Below, in pieces: positions 56,924 through 64,000 of a stretch of DNA of 64,000 bases. The stretch is from Paracoccus yibinensis. GTDB lineage: Bacteria > Pseudomonadota > Alphaproteobacteria > Rhodobacterales > Rhodobacteraceae. The stretch's first letter is position 1; each line of letters starts with the position of its first letter. The notes beneath the pieces were generated by a model. That model was not told where the DNA came from and did not search any database. It saw only the letters and a program-made list of their open reading frames with translations. The DNA is taken from positions 97,137-161,136 of the forward strand of contig NZ_JAVCWH010000007.1 of the NCBI RefSeq assembly GCF_030846195.1. Direction: 5' to 3'. A program made the translations under genes and the position numbers.

Positions 56924-58458
56924 GCGGCTTGTCCCCGTGGCTGGCCGATGCCCGCAGCGGCGCGGACGAGGTTTTCGGGCGTCATCGCCTCGCCTTCAAA
57001 TTCGGCGGCGATGCGGCCTTCGCGCATGACGATGACGCGGTCGGACATGCCCAGGACCTCGGGGATCTCGCTGCTGACCATGATGACGGCCAGGCCCTCG
57101 GCGGCGAGTTCGGACATGAAGTCGTGGACGGCGGCCTTGGACCCGATGTCGATGCCCTTGGTGGGTTCGTCCAGGATGATGACGCGGGGTTTCGTCGCCA
57201 GCCACTTGGCGATGACGACCTTCTGCTGGTTGCCCCCCGACAGCAGGCCCACGTCCTGGTCAAGGCTTGCCGCGCGCAGGTCCAGACGGCGGGTGTATTC
57301 GCGGGCCAGCGCGAACTCCTCGGCCAGGCGCAGGAAGCCGTTGCGGCTGGTCCGGGACAGCGACGGCAGGGTGACGTTCTGGAAGATCGGCAGGCCCTTG
57401 ACGGCGCCCTGCCTGCCGCGATCCTCGGGGACATAGACGATGCCCGCATCGACCGCCTGCGCGGTGGACCGGATCGCCAGCACGCGGTTGTCGATGCGGC
57501 AGGCGCCCTTGGAGGGCCGGGTGATGCCGAACAGGGCCTGCATCACTTCGCTGCGCCCGGCGCCGATCAGGCCGTAGAAGCCCAGGATCTCGCCCCGGCG
57601 CAGGGTGAAGGTGATGTCCTCGAACTCGGTCGGGTGGCAGTAGCCAGCGACGGTCAGGACGGGATCGCCAATGCGGGCCGGGCGCTTGGGATAGATCTGA
57701 TCGACGGACCGGCCGACCATCATCTGCACCAGCTGCCCCTCGGTCACGTCGGCCATGCGGCCCTCGCCCACGAACTGGCCGTCGCGGAAGACGGTCCAGC
57801 GATCGGCAATGCGGAAGATTTCGTCGAACTTGTGGCTGATGAACAGGATCGCCTTGCCCTGGCGCTTCAGCGTGTCCACCAACTCGTAAAGCTCGGCGAT
57901 TTCCTTGTGGGACAGGGCGGCGGTCGGTTCGTCCATGATGACCACGCGGGCGTCGATGGACAGTGCGCGCGCGATGGCGACCAGGTGCTTGCTGGCAATG
58001 CCCAGGTCGCGCAGGCGCGTCGCGGGGTTCAGGTCGGCACCGATGCCTTGCAGGATGGCGCGGGCTTTCTCGCGCATGGCGCGGCGGTCGATCAGGCCCC
58101 AACGCCCGCGCGGGGCATGGCCGATGAAGATGTTCTCGGCCACCGTCATGTCGTCGAACAGCACGGTTTCCTGGTGGATCGCGGTCACGCCCGCATCGCC
58201 CGCCGCCTGCGCGGTCGGAAAGCGGATCGGCTGGCCGTCCACCAGGATCTCGCCTTCGTCGGGCTGGTAGATGCCGGTCAGCACCTTGACGATGGTGGAC
58301 TTGCCCGCGCCGTTCTCTCCGATCAGGGCCGTCACCTGGCCCGGATAAAGATCCAGCCGGACGCCGCCAAGCGCGCGCACGCCGGGGAAAGTCTTGACGA
58401 TGCCGCGCAGCGACAGCACCGGGGCCGCGCCGTCCTGCGGCTGGAGGTCAGCCTGCAT
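56920..58458 (-). CDS. rhaT: Rhamnose ABC transporter ATP-binding protein RhaT
   Basis: The 512-residue protein carries two ABC domains. Domain 1 has Walker A GENGAGKST (about 52-60) and Walker B VVIMDEPTAALS. Domain 2 has a degenerate Walker A (GLIGAGRSEV), signature LSGGNQQKVVIAKWL and Walker B VIILDEPTKGID, the usual pattern for sugar importers of this class. It powers uptake through RhaP/RhaQ. This RhaT is the Rhizobium ATPase, not the unrelated E. coli rhamnose-proton symporter of the same name. Confidence 0.94.
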   Translation of the reverse strand: MQADLQPQDGAAPVLSLRGIVKTFPGVRALGGVRLDLYPGQVTALIGENGAGKSTIVKVLTGIYQPDEGEILVDGQPIRFPTAQAAGDAGVTAIHQETVLFDDMTVAENIFIGHAPRGRWGLIDRRAMREKARAILQGIGADLNPATRLRDLGIASKHLVAIARALSIDARVVIMDEPTAALSHKEIAELYELVDTLKRQGKAILFISHKFDEIFRIADRWTVFRDGQFVGEGRMADVTEGQLVQMMVGRSVDQIYPKRPARIGDPVLTVAGYCHPTEFEDITFTLRRGEILGFYGLIGAGRSEVMQALFGITRPSKGACRIDNRVLAIRSTAQAVDAGIVYVPEDRGRQGAVKGLPIFQNVTLPSLSRTSRNGFLRLAEEFALAREYTRRLDLRAASLDQDVGLLSGGNQQKVVIAKWLATKPRVIILDEPTKGIDIGSKAAVHDFMSELAAEGLAVIMVSSEIPEVLGMSDRVIVMREGRIAAEFEGEAMTPENLVRAAAGIGQPRGQAA

Positions 58459-58510
58459 GGGTCATGTCCTTGAGAGAGGTGCCGCCCCGAATGCCGGGGC
58501 GGCGGGCCGG

Positions 58511-59503
58511 TCAGAAGATCGAGCTGAACTGGTCGATGTTGCTGGCGTCATAGGTGAACGGGTCGGCCATGGCGGCCGTGTTGTTCTCGTCCAGCGTAAC
58601 CTCGCCCATGCGGCCGATGGGGATGGTGGCGCCGGGTTCGGCCTTGGCCTCTCCCTTGGCCAGGTGATGGGCCAGCATGGTCGCGGAATAGCCGAGGTCG
58701 ATGGGGTTCCAGATCGCGAAGGACTTGGAGGCGCCAGACTTCACATGGCCCGCCATTTCCGAAGGCAGCCCCAGGCCGGTCACGTTGACCTGGCCGATCT
58801 TGCCCGCATCCGTCACCGCCTGCGCGGCGGCCACAATGCCCACCGAGGTCGGCGCGATGATCGCCTTGAGGTTCGGATAGGTCTGCATCAGCCCTTGCGC
58901 CTCGCGGTACGACTTGTCGGCCAGGTCATCGCCATAAACCGTGCCCACGACCTTGACGTTGGGATAGTTGCCCGCGACCTTGTTCATCTCCTCGATCCAG
59001 GTGTTCTGGTTGGTCGAGGTGGTGGTGGCCGACAGGACCGCGACCTCGCCGCCTTCGGGCAGGTGGTCGGCGGCCAGCTTGATGATGGTGTTGCCGATCA
59101 GCGGGGCCGAGGACGGATCCAGGTGCATCATCCGCCCTTCGGGGGCCACGCCCGAATCCCAGGAGATCACGGTGATGCCGCGGTCCATGGCCTTTTTCAG
59201 CGTCGGCACCAAGGCATCGGTGTCGTTGGCCGACACGGCGATGGCGTCCACGCGCTGCGCGATCAGGCTGTTGATGACCTCGATCTGGCCTTCGGCGGTG
59301 GTGTCGGTCGGGCCGGTATAGATGATCTCGACATCGCCCAGTTCCTTGGCCGCTTCCTCGGCGCCCTTGTTGGCGGCCTCGAAGAAGCCGATGCCAAGCG
59401 CCTTCACCACCAGGGCGATGCGCATGGTTTCCGCCTGGGCGGTCCCTGCCATCAGGGCGCTTGCGACCGCGGCGGTCGTCAGGATGTTGCGAAGAATGCT
59501 CAT
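58511..59503 (-). CDS. rhaS: Rhamnose ABC transporter substrate-binding protein RhaS
   Basis: The 330-residue product has a signal peptide (MSILRNILTTAAVASALMAG, cleavage near AQA-ET). The periplasmic-binding-protein type 1 (RbsB-like) fold follows: LVVKALGIGFFEAANKGAEE, the ligand-contact VSANDTDALVPTLKKAMDRG, and ISWDSG near 125. It delivers rhamnose to RhaPQT. The name follows Rhizobium; it is not the E. coli AraC-type RhaS regulator. Confidence 0.94.
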   Translation of the reverse strand: MSILRNILTTAAVASALMAGTAQAETMRIALVVKALGIGFFEAANKGAEEAAKELGDVEIIYTGPTDTTAEGQIEVINSLIAQRVDAIAVSANDTDALVPTLKKAMDRGITVISWDSGVAPEGRMMHLDPSSAPLIGNTIIKLAADHLPEGGEVAVLSATTTSTNQNTWIEEMNKVAGNYPNVKVVGTVYGDDLADKSYREAQGLMQTYPNLKAIIAPTSVGIVAAAQAVTDAGKIGQVNVTGLGLPSEMAGHVKSGASKSFAIWNPIDLGYSATMLAHHLAKGEAKAEPGATIPIGRMGEVTLDENNTAAMADPFTYDASNIDQFSSIF

Positions 59504-59531
59504 GTTTCCTCCCCTTATGAGCAGATGCGCC

Positions 59532-60335
59532 TTATTCCTCGGCGCGTTTTCGTCGGTCCGATGCGGGTTCGACCACGATCAGCCGGATCTCGGCGGCCTC
59601 CAGCATCTGGGCCGCGCGGTCATCGATGCCGTTGTCGGTGATGACGGTGTGGATGCGGGCCAGCGGGCACAAAAGCAGGCTCGATCGTTCGCGGAACTTG
59701 GAGCTGTCGGCCAGCACGACCAACTCGTCCGCCTGGTCGATCAGCTTCTGTTCGGCCTGGATCAGCAGCGGATCGCCCTCCATCAGCCCCAGCGGGCCAA
59801 GGCCCCGGCAGCCCATGAACATGCGGCTGGCATAGAAATGGCTGCTGCCGTCCTCATCAAAAGGCGACAGGATGATGTTCTGTTCGCGATAGATCGCCCC
59901 CGCCGGGACCAGAACGGTGTTCTTCGACTGCTTCAGCAGATGTTCGGCGATGGGAAAACTGTTGGTGAAGACCTGCAGCCGCTTGGTCGTCAGCGGATGC
60001 ACCATCTGGAAGGTCGTCGTGCCGCCGTTGATGATGATCGCATCGCCATCGGCGCAAAGGTCCACCGCCGCCTGGGCGATGGCGCGTTTCTGCGCGATGT
60101 TGATCGTCTGCGTGACGGCAAAGGGCTTGGCGTTGATGCCCGCGAAGGGAGTCGGATTGATCGCCTCGGCCCCGCCGCGCACCCGGCGCAGCTTCTTGGC
60201 CAGGTGAAGCTGGGCGATGTCGCGGCGCACCGTGGCCTCGGACGCGCCGGTCAGGGCGCAAAGGTCCGAAACCGTCACCACCGGGCGTTCGCCCACGGCC
60301 GACAGGATGATGCGATGGCGTTCCGTTTCCAGCAT
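59532..60335 (-). CDS. rhaR: DeoR-family regulator of rhamnose catabolism
   Basis: The 267-residue product has an N-terminal DeoR helix-turn-helix (about 5-57; LCALTGASEATVRRDIAQLH is the recognition part) and a C-terminal sugar-phosphate-binding DeoRC domain with INGGTTTFQMVHPL, the conserved glycine-rich phosphate loop. In Rhizobium the equivalent RhaR represses the rha genes. It is the first gene of the minus-strand rha operon and diverges from rhaD across a region with repeated ATGATYG motifs. Confidence 0.9.
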   Translation of the reverse strand: MLETERHRIILSAVGERPVVTVSDLCALTGASEATVRRDIAQLHLAKKLRRVRGGAEAINPTPFAGINAKPFAVTQTINIAQKRAIAQAAVDLCADGDAIIINGGTTTFQMVHPLTTKRLQVFTNSFPIAEHLLKQSKNTVLVPAGAIYREQNIILSPFDEDGSSHFYASRMFMGCRGLGPLGLMEGDPLLIQAEQKLIDQADELVVLADSSKFRERSSLLLCPLARIHTVITDNGIDDRAAQMLEAAEIRLIVVEPASDRRKRAEE

Positions 60336-60353
60336 GTGTTCCCCCTTGCCGTC

Positions 60354-60474
60354 ACCATTCTTTCAACTTCGCGCATTGTCAATCATCTTTGCGCAGAGGC
60401 ACGGTTTCTGCACCTGCATAATGATCGCTTATGATCGATAATGATTGACTTTGATGCGTTCCGCTGCCTATTCC
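60354..60474. promoter_or_regulatory. Divergent rhaR/rhaD promoter region with phased repeats
   Basis: For rhaD, ATGATCGCTT, ATGATCGATA and ATGATTGACT stand in three exact 10-base steps (60,421-60,450). The last contains a -35-like TTGACT, with TATTCC 18 bases on. For rhaR, on the minus strand, ATGATTGAC (60,386 to 60,378) overlaps TTGACA, with AATGGT 17 bases on. So the same ATGATTGAC word sits over both -35 boxes, a likely RhaR operator. Confidence 0.65.
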
Positions 60475-60517
60475 TGGGGACAGCACGGCGCTTTTGCCGC
60501 TCTTGGGAGGGGATCCG

Positions 60518-62620
60518 ATGACAGACAGCCTGACCGCCAACCGCCTGGAAAGCCTGTGGGACGATGCCAAGGCGTCCTCCATGACCGAATCGCAGAAGCT
60601 GCTCTACCGCTCAAACCTCCTGGGGTCGGACAAGCGGGTGACGAATTATGGCGGCGGCAACACCTCGGCCAAGGTGATGGAAACCGATCCGCTGACGGGT
60701 GATCCGGTCGAGGTTCTGTGGGTCAAGGGCTCGGGCGGCGACATCGGGTCGATGGGCATGGACGGCTTCGCCACGCTCTACATGGACGCATTGCGCGCGC
60801 TGAAGAGCAAGTATCGCGGTGTTGCGCGTGAGGATGAGATGGTAGGCTATCTGCCCTATTGCACCTTCGGGTTGAACCCGCGCGCGGCCAGCATCGACAC
60901 GCCGCTGCACGCCTATGTGCCCCGCCGCCATGTCGATCACGTCCATTCTGACGCGATCATCGCCATCGCGGCCTCGGTCAATTCGCGCGACCTGACGCGG
61001 CAGATCTTTGGCGATGAGATCGGCTGGCTGCCCTGGAAGAAGCCCGGCTATGAGCTGGGCCTGTGGTTGGAAAAGTTCGCCACCGAGAACCCGCAGGCCA
61101 AGGGCTGCGTGCTGGAAAGCCACGGGCTGTTCACCTGGGCGGATGATGCCAAGGACTGCTACCTGACGACGCTGGCGATCATCAACAAGGCCGCCGAATG
61201 GCTGGACCGCGCCGCAGGCGGCAAGCCCGCCTTCGGGGGCGCGGCCCGTCCCACGCTGCCGCCCGCGCAGCGCCGCGACATCGCCGCGCGGCTGATGCCC
61301 GCGATCCGGGGGCTGATCTCGAAGGACCGCCACAAGGTCGGCCATTTCGACGACGGGGCTGCGGTGCTGGACTTCGTCGGCTCGAAGATGCTGGAGACGC
61401 TGGCGCCGCTGGGCACGTCCTGCCCCGACCACTTCCTGCGCACCAAGATCCGCCCGCTACTGGTCGATTTCGACCCGGCTAACCCTGACCTGGACGCCAC
61501 GATTGCCGGTCTGGAGAAGGCCGTGGCCGATTACCGCGACGACTACGCGGCCTATTACGACCGCTGCAAGCATCCCGACAGCCCGGCCCTGCGCGACCCG
61601 AACGCGGTGGTCTATCTGGTGCCCGGCGTCGGGATGATCACCTTTGCGCTGGACAAGGCGACGGCGCGGATCTCGGGCGAGTTCTACGTCAACGCCATAA
61701 ACGTGATGCGCGGGGCCAGCGCGGTTTCCACCTATCAGGGCCTGCCGGAACAGGAAGCCTTCGACATCGAATACTGGCTGCTGGAGGAAGCGAAGCTTCA
61801 GCGGATGCCCAAGCCGAAATCGCTGGCGGGCCGCGTGGCCCTGGTCACCGGCGGCGCGGGCGGCATCGGCGCGGCCACGGCGGAACGCTTCCTGCGCGAA
61901 GGCGCCTGCGCGATGCTGGCCGATATTGATGAGGGCGCCTTGAAGACCGCCCATGACGGTCTTGCGGGGCGGTTCGGCCGCGACGTGGTGCGGTCCGTGC
62001 AGATGAACGTCACCGACGAAAACCAGGTCGCCCGCGCCTATGCGGAAATGGCGGTGGAGTTCGGCGGCATCGACATCCTGGTGTCGAACGCAGGCATCGC
62101 CTCCTCGGCCCCGGTCGAGGACACCTCGCTGGCCTTGTGGAACAAGAACATGGACATCCTGTCCACCGGCTATTTCCTTGTCTCGCGCGAGGCCTTCCGC
62201 ACCTTCCGCGCCCAAGGGATCGGCGGGTCGGTGATCTTCGTGGCCTCCAAGAACGGCCTTGCCGCCTCGCCCAACGCATCCGCCTATTGCACCGCCAAGG
62301 CCGCCGAGATCCACCTGGCCCGCTGCCTGGCCCTGGAAGGGGCCGAGGGCGGCATCCGCGTCAATGTCGTGAACCCCGACGCCGTGCTGCGCGGATCGCG
62401 CATCTGGGAAGGCGAATGGCTGGACCAGCGCGCCAGCACATACGGCACCGACAAGGAAGGGCTGGAGGAGATGTATCGCAAGCGCTCCATGCTCAAGCGG
62501 TCGGTCCTGCCGGAAGACATCGCCGAAGGCGTCTATTTCTTCGCTTCCGACCTGTCGGCCAAATCGACGGGCAACATCCTCAACGTGGACGCGGGCAACG
62601 TCCAGGCCTTCACGCGGTGA
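60518..62620 (+). CDS. rhaD: Bifunctional rhamnulose-1-phosphate aldolase / lactaldehyde dehydrogenase (SDR)
   Basis: The 700-residue fusion has an N-terminal class II aldolase domain (about 1-430). Its zinc-site His residues lie in YVPRRHVDHVHSDAI (about 137-151) and in VLESHGLFTW near 201. The C-terminal short-chain dehydrogenase domain (about 435-700) has VALVTGGAGGIGAATAERFL and the catalytic Tyr and Lys in SAYCTAKAAEIHLA. It cleaves rhamnulose 1-phosphate and oxidises lactaldehyde. GGGAGGGG just upstream fixes the start. RhaI follows directly. Confidence 0.93.
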   Translation: MTDSLTANRLESLWDDAKASSMTESQKLLYRSNLLGSDKRVTNYGGGNTSAKVMETDPLTGDPVEVLWVKGSGGDIGSMGMDGFATLYMDALRALKSKYRGVAREDEMVGYLPYCTFGLNPRAASIDTPLHAYVPRRHVDHVHSDAIIAIAASVNSRDLTRQIFGDEIGWLPWKKPGYELGLWLEKFATENPQAKGCVLESHGLFTWADDAKDCYLTTLAIINKAAEWLDRAAGGKPAFGGAARPTLPPAQRRDIAARLMPAIRGLISKDRHKVGHFDDGAAVLDFVGSKMLETLAPLGTSCPDHFLRTKIRPLLVDFDPANPDLDATIAGLEKAVADYRDDYAAYYDRCKHPDSPALRDPNAVVYLVPGVGMITFALDKATARISGEFYVNAINVMRGASAVSTYQGLPEQEAFDIEYWLLEEAKLQRMPKPKSLAGRVALVTGGAGGIGAATAERFLREGACAMLADIDEGALKTAHDGLAGRFGRDVVRSVQMNVTDENQVARAYAEMAVEFGGIDILVSNAGIASSAPVEDTSLALWNKNMDILSTGYFLVSREAFRTFRAQGIGGSVIFVASKNGLAASPNASAYCTAKAAEIHLARCLALEGAEGGIRVNVVNPDAVLRGSRIWEGEWLDQRASTYGTDKEGLEEMYRKRSMLKRSVLPEDIAEGVYFFASDLSAKSTGNILNVDAGNVQAFTR

Positions 62621-62625
62621 CGGCC

Positions 62626-63900
62626 ATGATCGACAAATCCCTGATCGACTCCGAAAACGCCGTCCGCACCGCTGACCTGATTGCCGATTACGACACCCTG
62701 GGCGCGCGGCTGGCGCGGCGAGGCGTGGATATCGAAACGCTGACCGCCCGCGCCATGACCTTCGGCGTGGCCGTCCCCAGCTGGGGCACCGGCACCGGCG
62801 GCACGCGTTTCGCGCGCTTTCCCGGCGCGGGCGAACCGGCGGGCATCATGGACAAGCTGGACGATTGCAGCGTGATCCACGCGCTGACCGCCGCCACGCC
62901 GCGCGTCAGCCTGCACATCCCCTGGGACAAGGCCGATCCCGCCCTTCTGCGAGAGAAGGCCGAGGAACTGGGTCTTGGCTTCGACGCCATGAACTCCAAC
63001 ACCTTCCAGGACCAGCCGGACCAGGGACGCTCCTACAAGTTCGGATCGCTGTCCCATACCGACGCCGCGACCCGCCGGCAGGCCATCGAGCACAACCTGG
63101 AATGCATCGAGATCGGCCAGGCCATCGGGTCGCGCGCCCTGACGGTCTGGATCGGCGACGGATCGAACTTTCCGGGCCAGACCAGCTTGTCGCGGCAGTT
63201 CGACCGCTATCTGGACTCGATGAAGGCGATCTATGCCGGGCTGCCGGAGGATTGGCGGATCTTTTCGGAACACAAGATCTATGAGCCCGCCTTCTATTCG
63301 ACCGTGGTGCAGGACTGGGGCACCAGCCTGCTGACCGCGCAGGAGCTTGGCCCCAAGGCGCAATGCCTGGTGGACCTGGGCCATCACGCGCCCAACGTGA
63401 ACATCGAGATGATCGTCTCCCGCCTGGTCCGCGCGGGCAAGCTGGGCGGCTTCCACTTCAACGACAGCAAATACGGCGACGACGACCTGGACAGCGGCAC
63501 CATCGAGCCCTTCCGCCTGTTCCTGGTCTGGAACGAACTGGTCGAACTGGAGGACACCCCAGGCCTGGATCTGGCGCACATGATCGACCAGAGCCACAAC
63601 GTCACCGATCCCATCGAAAGCCTGATCGTCTCGGCCGTCGAGATCCAGCGCGTCTTTGTCCAGGCCAGCCTGGTGGACCGCGCGGCGCTTGCCGGGTTCC
63701 AGCAGGACAACGACGTGCTGATGGCGGCGGCGACCCTGCGCGCGGCGTTCCGCACGGATGTGGAGCCGATCCTGCAAATGGCGCGGCTGCGCGCGGGGGC
63801 GGCCATCGACCCTATCGCCGCCTATCGCGCGTCCGGTTGGCGGGCACAGGCGGCAAGAACCCGGCCGCGCGTGACCGGCGGCGGCGGCGGCATCGTGTGA
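62626..63900 (+). CDS. rhaI: L-rhamnose isomerase (Rhizobium/Pseudomonas type)
   Basis: The 424-residue TIM-barrel enzyme converts L-rhamnose to L-rhamnulose. Segments such as VSLHIPWDKADPALLREKAE, FDAMNSNTFQDQPDQGRSYK, WIGDGSNFPGQTSL, FSEHKIYEPAFYSTVVQDWG and CLVDLGHHAPNVNIEMIV carry the metal-binding Glu, Asp and His residues of the family. It starts at ATG 62,626; a GTG at 62,617 that overlaps the rhaD stop is an alternative. A Gly-rich tail follows (TGGGGGIV). Confidence 0.93.
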   Translation: MIDKSLIDSENAVRTADLIADYDTLGARLARRGVDIETLTARAMTFGVAVPSWGTGTGGTRFARFPGAGEPAGIMDKLDDCSVIHALTAATPRVSLHIPWDKADPALLREKAEELGLGFDAMNSNTFQDQPDQGRSYKFGSLSHTDAATRRQAIEHNLECIEIGQAIGSRALTVWIGDGSNFPGQTSLSRQFDRYLDSMKAIYAGLPEDWRIFSEHKIYEPAFYSTVVQDWGTSLLTAQELGPKAQCLVDLGHHAPNVNIEMIVSRLVRAGKLGGFHFNDSKYGDDDLDSGTIEPFRLFLVWNELVELEDTPGLDLAHMIDQSHNVTDPIESLIVSAVEIQRVFVQASLVDRAALAGFQQDNDVLMAAATLRAAFRTDVEPILQMARLRAGAAIDPIAAYRASGWRAQAARTRPRVTGGGGGIV

Positions 63901-63943
63901 ACGTCACCCCCTGCCGCGACGATTTTCTGTGAAAGGCCCTGCC

Positions 63944-64000
63944 ATGACCCATGTCGACACCCGCCACGCGATCCATCCCGATCATGCCAAACGCATGGAC
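63944..64000 (+). CDS. kduI: 5-dehydro-4-deoxy-D-glucuronate isomerase, N-terminal part (cut by window edge)
   Basis: Only 19 codons are present: MTHVDTRHAIHPDHAKRMD. The pattern VxTRxAIHPxHAK closely follows the start of KduI (in E. coli, VRQSIHSAHAKTLD). KduI isomerises the unsaturated uronate released by GH105-type enzymes, so it fits the locus. The call is tentative because of the short length. Confidence 0.65.
   Translation, partial: MTHVDTRHAIHPDHAKRMD

Noticed and set aside
60421..60450. Three short direct repeats considered as a CRISPR-like array
   Set aside because: The units are 10 bases without spacers and lie in a promoter; they fit an operator.

Overview
The window is high-GC alphaproteobacterial DNA. 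Gene content points to Rhodobacteraceae, most likely Paracoccus or a close relative: a FlbT/FlaF flagellin module, remnants of a form IC Rubisco operon, a Rhizobium-type rhamnose operon, and a dispersed intergenic element ending in GGATATTTG. No phage, plasmid replication or CRISPR genes were seen.

Layout. 1-2,065: tail of a NarL-type sensor kinase, its response regulator, a DUF2478 protein and a TusA-like protein, closely packed. 2,079-9,080: AEC transporter, tRNA-Pro(CGG), leuB with an EamA transporter, an MFS transporter, a GT4 plus GT29 (sialyltransferase-like) glycosyltransferase pair, and two small DUF proteins. 9,224-26,960: mostly housekeeping genes (asd, DedA, carbonic anhydrase, M17 peptidase, NlpC/P60, serB, flavin oxidoreductase, TSUP exporter, asparaginase, IalB, rlmN, LOG, dapD, YaiI, ExoD, carB). 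26,974-28,767: one AT-rich gene for a DUF262 plus AlbA_2-like protein, a likely horizontally acquired defence candidate between carB and a type IB topoisomerase. 29,000-31,355: topoisomerase, DUF779, argC. 31,392-36,041: gcvT-gcvH-gcvP behind a tandem glycine riboswitch. 36,161-39,361: a sulfotransferase-GT90 fusion, an SDR enzyme and rpe.

39,372-41,706 is a Calvin-Benson (cbb) operon in advanced decay. Fragments of cbbF, transketolase, cbbL, cbbS and cbbX lie in the expected order, with a divergent cbbR remnant. Frameshifts and internal deletions have inactivated all of them, and only rpe, at the former operon end, is intact. The remnant touches a flagellar block at 41,703-46,564 (flgD, fliK, a FlgJ-type rod-binding protein, a FlgN-like protein, flagellin, flaF, flbT, DUF1217). 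Two dead transposase genes (IS3 and IS110 families) fill 46,755-48,225.

48,434-64,000 is a pectin/rhamnogalacturonan utilisation locus. A TRAP transporter and a GH105 unsaturated-glycuronyl hydrolase are encoded divergently from an IclR regulator. Next comes a rhamnose locus in the Rhizobium order: rhaR-rhaS-rhaT-rhaP-rhaQ-rhaM-rhaK on the minus strand, diverging from rhaD-rhaI and the start of kduI. The inferred pathway is as follows. The TRAP system imports an unsaturated rhamnogalacturonan fragment and GH105 splits it. Rhamnose goes through RhaM, RhaI, RhaK and RhaD, and the unsaturated uronate goes through KduI. All identifications come from reading motifs by eye; no database search was run.
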